From an uncultured Pseudomonadota bacterium (GTDB lineage: Bacteria; Pseudomonadota; Gammaproteobacteria; Burkholderiales; Thiobacillaceae), in contig CAISDD010000375.1 in assembly GCA_903883985.1 (NCBI GenBank), positions 1-8,246 on the forward strand: a DNA stretch of 8,246 nt, in the 5' to 3' direction. Shown piece by piece: positions 1 to 4,656 of this stretch. Each line of letters starts with the position of its first letter. Positions within the stretch are counted from its first letter, which is position 1. Position numbers and translations under genes: made by a program. The notes below the pieces were generated by a model. It was not told the origin of the DNA and did not search any database. It was given only the letters and a program-made list of their open reading frames with translations.

Positions 1-18
1 CCAGGCTCCCTCACCCTG

Positions 19-69
19 CCCTCTCCCGAAGGGAGAGGGTTCCACCCCCTTCCCCCTCCGGGGGAAGGG
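19..69. repeat. Two adjacent perfect GC-rich hairpins
   Basis: Two perfect inverted repeats lie side by side. Positions 19-27 pair with 31-39 (9 bp, loop GAA). Positions 47-56 pair with 60-69 (10 bp, loop TCC). They are downstream of the minus-strand DUF302 gene and could end its transcript, but neither strand has a T-tract after the stems. The wording (CCCTCACCCTGCCCTCTCCC, GGGAGAGGG) resembles the dispersed intergenic hairpin repeats seen in many GC-rich proteobacteria. I therefore call it a dispersed repeat that may also act as a factor-assisted terminator or a 3'-end stabiliser. The rest of 70-182 shows nothing else I can support. Confidence 0.6.
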
Positions 70-182
70 CCGGGGATGAGGGCCTGCGCCGGCAGCTTAA
101 GGAAGGCAAGTTACGCGACATTACTTATCAGAATCAGGAATCGCATCTCAGTCTCCTTATGTGCGAGGGTTCGGCACTCGAA

Positions 183-572
183 TCAGGCGCGCAGTTTGGC
201 GAGGACTTCCGTCAAGTGGGATTGCGCTTCCGCCATGGCCGAACTGATGTCCGGATGTCCGGCGCTGGCGGCGACCACGCCGGGATCTTGCAGGGCGATG
301 CGGGTCACACCTGGTGCGATTTCGTAAGCGCAGCAGCCGCAGGGTAGCAGGGTGCCGGCGTCGCGATCGGCCTCCAGGACGCGCCTGGCGATGCCTGGGG
401 CGCACACTCCGAGCAGGCGGTAGGGCGGGATGTCGTGGTCCAGTTTGGCCTTCATGATGGCCTGAACGTCGACGTCCGAGACGATGCCCATTTTGGATTC
501 GGCCAACGCGGATTTGAGCCTGTCTATGGCCTGGTCGATGGGCAGGGCGAGTTCAACGGTATGTGCGTACAT
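183..572 (-). CDS. DUF302 domain protein
   Basis: The product is a small soluble protein of 129 residues with no signal peptide or membrane segment, and it is essentially one DUF302 domain. Family hallmarks visible are DVDVQAIMKAKL (about 33-44), YRLLGVCAPGIARRVLE (51-67) and the GTLLPCGCCAYE stretch (73-84), followed by a V..IALQDP strand. Cysteines 57, 78, 80 and 81 form a conspicuous thiol set. The biochemical role of DUF302 is not established; such proteins often sit near sulfur or redox genes. I chose the ATG at 570-572 because AGAGGAAA lies just upstream at Shine-Dalgarno distance and the family begins there. A start at 605 would add 11 unconserved residues. It follows the SQR-like gene on the same strand after about 115 nt, so co-transcription is plausible. 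The family call is firm; the function is open. Confidence 0.85.
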   Translation of the reverse strand: MYAHTVELALPIDQAIDRLKSALAESKMGIVSDVDVQAIMKAKLDHDIPPYRLLGVCAPGIARRVLEADRDAGTLLPCGCCAYEIAPGVTRIALQDPGVVAASAGHPDISSAMAEAQSHLTEVLAKLRA

Positions 573-687
573 GGGTTTCCTCTGTTCGGAAAGGTTGGAA
601 CCCATCTAGCCTACCTGAGCTTGGGGCTGTATGCCATGCGTCGGTTGGGTTGGGTTCGCGGGTCGATGGGGGGGCGAGTCGCCGAAA

Positions 688-1827
688 TCATGCCCGGAGT
701 GGTTTCAGGTAATGTCGCTCAAAAATGCGCTTGGCCCAGTGGAACAGCCTCAGGGGGGGCAGGAGGAAGGCGCGTTTCTCGTCGCGGTAGACCAGGATGC
801 CCTGGTCCAAGGTATCGACGATGCAGATCAGCTCCACCTTGAAGCGCGCCGTCGGCGCCTTGTCGTGCAGTGCCAGGAGCAGGTTTTCCGCCGCGGCACG
901 GGCTTGCAGGTCGGCGATGTGCGCCTGCTTCGGCATCCAGTCCGGGCCGGGAAAACTGCCGGCGTCGCCCGCCACGAAGACGCGCTGCGCGCCTTCCACC
1001 CGGCAATGGGCGTCGGCCTTGAAGAAACCCCCGGGAGACAGCGGCAGGCCAGAATCCACGGCCCAGGTCGGCCCCGTCAGGCCGGGCATGAACAGGATCA
1101 GGTCGGCATCGATGTGGCCGCCCTCGGTGGACACGCCCTTTTCCGAAAAACTCAGGGGCTTGTGGCCCAGATGGGTATCGATGCGGCGTTTGGCCATTTC
1201 CGACAACAAGCCGGAAGCCGCCTTTTCGCCGAGACGCATGCCCGGTTGGGCGGCTGCATTGAAAAAGGTCAGCGCGATCTCGTCGCGCTTGCCGCGTTGG
1301 CGCAGCAGCGTATCCAGGCCGAACAGCAATTCGAACATCGGGCCGCCGCGCATGGCCGAGGGTTCGTTGGGGTTGCCGCCGAAGCCTAGGGCGATGCGCC
1401 CACGGCTCATGGCCGCGACGCGGTCGCGGATCGCTTCCGCCGACGCCACGCCCTCGCACAGCGTCAGCGCATGCTCGATGCCAGGCAGCTTCTTGATGAA
1501 GCGCCCACCGCTGGCGATGAGCAGCAAGTCGTTTTCCACCGGCCCATGATCGGTCTGCACGGTACGGCCACCGTTGGCAAGCCCGGTGACGCTGCCTGCG
1601 ATGAACTCGACGGCGTGATCCTTGAAAAAGCGGCCTAGAGGGAGGGTCAGATCGCTCCCCTGGCGTCGCCCGGAAGGAATCCAGATCAGGCTGGGCAGGT
1701 AGACGAACTCGGCTTTGGGTGCGACCACGGTGATCCGGGCGGAAGGCGCGCGGCGGCGCAATTCGCGCACGGCGGTGAGCGCGGCGAATCCGGCGCCGAG
1801 GATGACGATGCGGGGTGTAAGGTTCAT
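688..1827 (-). CDS. SQR-like NAD(P)/FAD-dependent oxidoreductase
   Basis: This 379-residue flavoprotein has the two-dinucleotide-domain fold of the sulfide:quinone reductase / flavocytochrome c sulfide dehydrogenase / NDH-2 group. The N-terminal FAD site is IVILGAGFAAL (7-17). The second FAD motif is VFVAGDAGSF (283-292), followed by PKQAHIADLQARAAAENL (299-316), as in NDH-2-type enzymes. The C-terminal tail (about 350-379) is basic, hydrophobic and aromatic, and could attach the protein peripherally to the membrane. Only three cysteines are present: 124, 275 and 335. C124 and C335 sit roughly where SQR has two of its redox cysteines. The third, in the segment around 148-169, appears absent (GFGGNPNEPSAMRGG). 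Sulfide oxidation is therefore uncertain; quinone reduction from another donor is the alternative. The ATG at 1825-1827 gives the canonical N-terminus, although its Shine-Dalgarno is weak; a start at 1911 would add 28 unlikely residues. DUF302 follows downstream. Confidence 0.82.
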   Translation of the reverse strand: MNLTPRIVILGAGFAALTAVRELRRRAPSARITVVAPKAEFVYLPSLIWIPSGRRQGSDLTLPLGRFFKDHAVEFIAGSVTGLANGGRTVQTDHGPVENDLLLIASGGRFIKKLPGIEHALTLCEGVASAEAIRDRVAAMSRGRIALGFGGNPNEPSAMRGGPMFELLFGLDTLLRQRGKRDEIALTFFNAAAQPGMRLGEKAASGLLSEMAKRRIDTHLGHKPLSFSEKGVSTEGGHIDADLILFMPGLTGPTWAVDSGLPLSPGGFFKADAHCRVEGAQRVFVAGDAGSFPGPDWMPKQAHIADLQARAAAENLLLALHDKAPTARFKVELICIVDTLDQGILVYRDEKRAFLLPPLRLFHWAKRIFERHYLKPLRA

Positions 1828-1856
1828 GGTGTCCACGGTTAGGAATAGTCTTTCAA

Positions 1857-1924
1857 GTCGTTCGCCAGGCCGCCCCCAGGAACGACCTGGCCCGGGGCGG
1901 CTCGGAAACATTTCCCGAGAGCCG
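1857..1924 (-). other. Structured leader of the SQR-like gene
   Basis: Between the flavoprotein start and the TIR element are several inverted repeats. Positions 1898-1903 pair with 1919-1924 (CGGCTC/GAGCCG). Positions 1857-1862 pair with 1881-1886 (GTCGTT/AACGAC). Positions 1864-1869 pair with 1886-1891 (GCCAGG/CCTGGC). The last two stems share base 1886 and interleave, so they exclude each other. No known riboswitch was recognised. In GC-rich DNA short stems arise by chance, so this is a weak call. Confidence 0.25.
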
Positions 1925-1927
1925 GGG

Positions 1928-1955
1928 ATAGTAACTTCTCAATAAGGCACGGCAA
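1928..1955 (-). promoter_or_regulatory. Possible hybrid promoter at the element end
   Basis: Read on the minus strand, TTGCCG (1955-1950) and TACTAT (1933-1928) are 16 nt apart and face the flavoprotein gene. The -35-like box lies in the terminal inverted repeat. The -10-like box straddles the element boundary, half TIR and half host DNA. Each box matches the sigma-70 consensus at four of six positions. This is suggestive only. Confidence 0.25.
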
Positions 1956-2254
1956 CCCTATCGACGAGGTGACGAGACCTATCGCGACTTCACCGGTGGC
2001 AAACGCCCTCCCAAGAAGCACGCTTCAAGCTGTTGCTTCAAAAAGAAATCATCACGGCAGCGCCGGCTTCTGGCCGGCTGTTTTCAAAGACGCAGGCAAG
2101 GATGCCTGCGCTACAGGCACTCGCTGACGCAGGCAAGGATGCCTGCGCTACAGGGACTCGCCAGGGCTTCTTCAACCTGCCTGGGGTGGGTTACATCACT
2201 ACCCCGCGTGAACGGGCGCTGACAGCACTATGCCGTGACTTAGTGAGAAGTTAC
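1931..2254. mobile_element. MITE-like element, copy A (long form)
   Basis: This 324-bp element is bounded by terminal inverted repeats that begin GTAACTTCTCAATAAG and extend 24 bp, with two mismatches between the two ends. It encodes no transposase and its frames do not resemble a protein family, so it would move only with an enzyme supplied in trans. It is the same sequence as copy B (3708-3923) in the opposite orientation. Relative to B it has a 70-nt extra segment (1987-2056), a second 37-nt unit (2089-2125 repeated as 2126-2162) and one extra base. These account for the whole length difference. Internal hairpins include GCCGGC pairing across 2062-2078 and two 8-bp stems at 2091-2110 and 2128-2147. 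A TA dinucleotide one base inside each end hints at a TA-targeting (IS630/Tc1-like) origin, but no clear target duplication is seen. Confidence 0.72.
2089..2162. repeat. 37-bp tandem duplication inside copy A
   Basis: Two direct copies of a 37-nt unit begin with GACGCAGGCAAGGATGCCTG at 2089 and 2126 and differ at only about two positions. Each contains an 8-bp perfect hairpin, CGCAGGCA / TGCCTGCG, with loop AGGA. Copy B has a single unit (hairpin at 3814-3833), so the duplication arose in copy A or was lost from B. Confidence 0.8.
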
Positions 2255-2496
2255 CGGGGGCACAGCTAATAATCTGATTTTCCAGGCATTCTACCGTTGG
2301 TCGCGGCAATGCTGAAGCAGGCAGCGGTCTTGGGCGTGTGGGATACTTGCGGTCTTGCAGGTGCCGCCTGCATCCTGCCTCAGACCCGGACCCATTGGCG
2401 GCGCGAGCGCGGGAAGCGTTTTGCGTCACTGGGTTTTTTCTCCCCCGCGCCGGTGAGGGTTGGGGGCGGTTTTCGCCACTTAACTGGAACTACACC
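2255..2496 (+). other. Upstream region of the epimerase gene
   Basis: These 242 bp hold no gene I can support. A 9-bp direct repeat, GCGGTCTTG, occurs at 2323 and 2348, 25 bp apart and so about two and a half helical turns, which could be an operator, but evidence is thin. A T-run (about 2432-2438) is followed by a C/G-rich segment resembling the hairpin repeat at 1-75 in degenerate form. A small GGCG-loop-CGCC hairpin ends about 17 nt before the ATG. No convincing -35/-10 pair was found. Confidence 0.3.
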
Positions 2497-3504
2497 ATGA
2501 AAGTCTTGGTTACCGGCGCGGCCGGCTTCATTGGCATGCATGTCGCGGAAATCCTGCTCAAGCGAGGCGACGAGGTCGTCGGTATCGACAATCTCAACGA
2601 TTACTATGACCCGAACCTGAAGCTGGCGCGCCTGGAGCGGCTCAAGCCCTATCCAAATTTCAAGTTCGTGCGCGGCGACATCGCTGACCGGGTGACGGTG
2701 GAGGACCTGTTCGCCGCCGAGAAATTCAACCGCGTCATTAACCTCGCCGCCCAACCCGGCGTGCGCTACTCGCTGAAGAACCCCTACGTCTACATCCAGA
2801 CCAATCTGGTCGGTTTTGGCAACCTGCTCGAAGGCTGCCGCCACAACGGCGTGGAGCATTTCGTCTACGCGAGTTCTTCCAGCGTCTACGGCGCCAATAC
2901 TCACATGCCCTTCTCGGTGCATGACAACGTCGATCACCCGGTCAGCCTCTATGCCGCCAGCAAGAAGGCCAACGAGTTGATGGCCCACACCTACAGTCAT
3001 CTCTACGGCCTGCCCACCACGGGTTTGCGCTACTTCACCGTCTATGGTCCTTGGGGGCGCCCCGACATGTCGCCCTGGCTGTTCACCTCCGCCATCCTGG
3101 AAGGCCGTACCATCGACGTATTCAACATGGGCCGGATGCAGCGCGACTTCACCTATATCGACGACATCGCCACAGGCACGGTGCGCATCCTCGACCGCTC
3201 CGCCACCCCGAACCCCGACTTCAGCACCGACGCGCCTGATCCCGGCACCAGCTACGCGCCCTACCGCGTCTACAACATTGGCAACCACCAACCGGTGGAG
3301 CTGATGACCTTTATCAAGACCATCGAAGATGCCTTGGGCCAGGAAGCGAAGAAGAATTACCTGCCGATGCAACCGGGCGACGTGGTGGCGACCTATGCCA
3401 ACGTCGACGACTTGAAGCGCGAGATCGGCTTCGAGCCCAAGACCGAACTGGCCACGGGCATCAATCACTGGGCCGAGTGGTATCGGGCCTACACGGGCCA
3501 GTAA
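2497..3504 (+). CDS. NAD-dependent epimerase, probably UDP-glucuronate 4-epimerase
   Basis: This 335-residue extended short-chain dehydrogenase/reductase would interconvert UDP-glucuronate and UDP-galacturonate at C4 in the cytoplasm, supplying uronic acids for capsule, exopolysaccharide or LPS. The NAD-binding motif is TGAAGFIG (6-13), with D31 placed for the adenosine ribose. The SSSSVYG segment (127-132) precedes the catalytic pair Y152/K156 in YAASK. The N-terminal IDNLNDYYDPNLKLARL (30-46) and RYFTVYGPWGRPDM (178-191) are typical of the glucuronate-epimerase branch rather than of GalE. Length is normal. I chose the ATG at 2497 because TGAAGFIG then sits at the expected distance; upstream codons in frame look like intergenic repeat DNA. 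The Shine-Dalgarno is poor. The gene stands alone, with no glycosyltransferase beside it, between two inverted copies of a MITE-like element. Another UDP-sugar specificity cannot be excluded. Confidence 0.88.
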   Translation: MKVLVTGAAGFIGMHVAEILLKRGDEVVGIDNLNDYYDPNLKLARLERLKPYPNFKFVRGDIADRVTVEDLFAAEKFNRVINLAAQPGVRYSLKNPYVYIQTNLVGFGNLLEGCRHNGVEHFVYASSSSVYGANTHMPFSVHDNVDHPVSLYAASKKANELMAHTYSHLYGLPTTGLRYFTVYGPWGRPDMSPWLFTSAILEGRTIDVFNMGRMQRDFTYIDDIATGTVRILDRSATPNPDFSTDAPDPGTSYAPYRVYNIGNHQPVELMTFIKTIEDALGQEAKKNYLPMQPGDVVATYANVDDLKREIGFEPKTELATGINHWAEWYRAYTGQ

Positions 3505-3707
3505 GCTGTGCCCCGTGGAGTCTGGTCGTGGATTCCGCGCGGGAACGACGACTGCTTACGCCGATCTGTCCGGCGCAGCAGCCTCCTCCTGGAACCCACT
3601 GGGGCCGCGGCTAAGCGTGTGGTGGGGGGAGGAGCGCGGGCGTCTCGCCCGAGAAACAATCCATGCTACGCGTAGGTAATAGTGCATTTGCATGGTGCGG
3701 GGTTGCT
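3505..3707. other. Intergenic segment with small dyads
   Basis: No gene is visible after the epimerase stop. There is a 6-bp hairpin CGGGCG-TCT-CGCCCG at 3637-3651, which might end the epimerase transcript although no T-tract follows. There is also a perfect palindrome CTACGCGTAG at 3666-3675, lying inside a wider inverted repeat CCATGC (3661-3666) / GCATGG (3690-3695). The nested dyads could be a protein site; I recognise none. Confidence 0.3.
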
Positions 3708-3923
3708 GTAACTTCTCAATAAGTCACGGCATAGTTCGGTCAGCGCCCGTTCACGCAGGGTAGTGATGTACCCACCCCAGGCAGGTTGAAGAAGCACTGG
3801 CGAGTCCCTGTAGCGCAGGCATCCTTGCCTGCGTCTTTGAAAACAGCCGGCCGGAAGCCGGCGCTGCCGCGATAGGTCTCGTCACCTCGTCGATAGGGTT
3901 GCCGTGACTTATTGAGAAGTTAC
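3708..3923. mobile_element. MITE-like element, copy B (short form)
   Basis: This 216-bp element has perfect 24-bp terminal inverted repeats: 3708-3731 and the matching end at 3900-3923, beginning GTAACTTCTCAATAAG from either end. It is collinear with copy A when reverse-complemented, including the internal GCCGGC-type stem and the 8-bp hairpin at 3814-3833. It lacks A's 70-nt segment and second 37-nt unit. No reading frame in it looks like a transposase. The perfect ends suggest it is younger or better preserved than A. Its right end is about 107 bp upstream of orn, so the orn promoter lies just outside the element or partly within it. Confidence 0.75.
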
Positions 3924-3939
3924 GGGTGCAGAGGTAAGC

Positions 3940-3991
3940 GCATGATTTAATAAGATAAAATATGTATCTTTCGGCGCGATTGTGGCACAAT
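3940..3991 (+). promoter_or_regulatory. AT-rich candidate promoter region of orn
   Basis: A short AT-rich island (about 3940-3970) interrupts GC-rich DNA just after the MITE-like copy B. It contains TAAAAT (3956-3961), a good -10-like hexamer, and CACAAT (3986-3991) further on. Neither has a clear -35 partner at 16-18 nt. The location before orn makes a promoter likely, but the exact boxes are unresolved. Confidence 0.35.
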
Positions 3992-4030
3992 GCCGGCCCT
4001 TTCTTCGTGGCGGCATAAGGAGTACTCGAC

Positions 4031-4582
4031 GTGGCACAAAACGATACCCATCTGGTCTGGATCGACATGGAAATGTCCGGGCTCGAGCCCGACACCGACC
4101 GCGTTCTGGAAGTGGCTCTGATCGTCACCGACAAGGATCTGAATCTGCTGGAAGAAGGCCCGGTGCTGGTGGTGAGCCAGCCTCCCGCAGTGCTCGACGC
4201 GATGGATAACTGGAACAAGGGCACGCACGGAAAATCCGGCCTGATTGACAAGGTAAAGGCATCCGCCCTGTCCGAGGCGGCGGTGGAAGCGCAAATGATC
4301 GAGTTCATGAAGCGGTATGTGGGCGAGCGCAAGTCTCCCATGTGTGGCAATTCCATCTGCCAGGACCGCCGTTTCCTGGCGCGCTACATGCCGAAGCTGG
4401 AGGCCTACTTCCACTACCGAAACCTGGATGTTTCCACCCTGAAGGAACTGGCCGCCCGTTGGCGGCCGGAACTCAAGGAGGGCTTCAAGAAAGCCAACAA
4501 CCACACTGCCTTGGCGGACATCCAGGAATCCATCGAAGAATTGAAGTATTACCGTGATACTTTCCTGCGCATGGCTCCGTAG
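4031..4582 (+). CDS. orn: Oligoribonuclease (DEDDh 3'-5' exonuclease)
   Basis: Orn degrades 2- to 5-nt RNAs, notably dinucleotides such as pGpG, to mononucleotides. It thereby completes RNA decay and c-di-GMP turnover in the cytoplasm. The 183-residue product has the full DEDDh set: D12 and E14 in WIDMEMSGLEP, D112 in GNSICQDRRF, and H158 and D163 in NNHTALADI. These numbers match those I recall for E. coli Orn, which supports the start. That start is GTG at 4031, with AAGGAG at 4017-4022 eight nucleotides upstream. The K/R-rich C-terminal YYRDTFLRM segment is also typical. No frameshift or odd residue is seen. The family is characteristic of beta- and gammaproteobacteria and actinobacteria, which helps place the organism. 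The gene is separated from glgP by 74 nt containing hairpins, so linkage to glgP is positional rather than functional. Confidence 0.97.
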   Translation: MAQNDTHLVWIDMEMSGLEPDTDRVLEVALIVTDKDLNLLEEGPVLVVSQPPAVLDAMDNWNKGTHGKSGLIDKVKASALSEAAVEAQMIEFMKRYVGERKSPMCGNSICQDRRFLARYMPKLEAYFHYRNLDVSTLKELAARWRPELKEGFKKANNHTALADIQESIEELKYYRDTFLRMAP

Positions 4583-4608
4583 GCGCGATTTCCCGCTATT
4601 GATGCCGG

Positions 4609-4656
4609 CGGAAGCCCGCAAGGGGGCCTCCGTTCATACACGTTAATGGAGCCCCC
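4609..4656 (+). promoter_or_regulatory. Alternative hairpins in the glgP leader
   Basis: Two stems compete. Hairpin I pairs 4609-4617 with 4624-4632 (eight pairs and one A-C mismatch, loop of 6). Hairpin II pairs GGGGGC and CTCC (4622-4627, 4629-4631; C4628 bulged) with GGAGCCCCC (4648-4656), giving nine pairs. Hairpin II encloses the glgP Shine-Dalgarno GGAG (4648-4651) and ends directly at the ATG. The two share 4622-4632, so both cannot form. Hairpin I leaves the site free and might also serve as a weak terminator after orn. A thermosensor or protein-controlled switch is possible; nothing identifies a ligand. Confidence 0.4.

Noticed and set aside
1828..1911. Upstream start for the SQR-like protein
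   Set aside because: The extra 28 residues are Arg/Gly/Pro-rich and come from the structured leader, while FAD-binding proteins of this type start close to the GxGxxA motif.
2033..2269. 78-codon open frame inside copy A
   Set aside because: It is composed of element hairpins and the 37-bp duplication, runs out past the TIR, and has no protein-like pattern or ribosome site.
2338..2496. Upstream start for the epimerase
   Set aside because: It would add 53 residues of intergenic sequence before the conserved NAD-binding start at 2497.
2380..3468. 362-codon minus-strand open frame
   Set aside because: It is antisense to the epimerase gene and has no recognisable domain.
3751..4356. 201-codon minus-strand open frame across copy B and orn
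   Set aside because: It mixes element DNA with the antisense of the well-supported orn gene, so it is a shadow.
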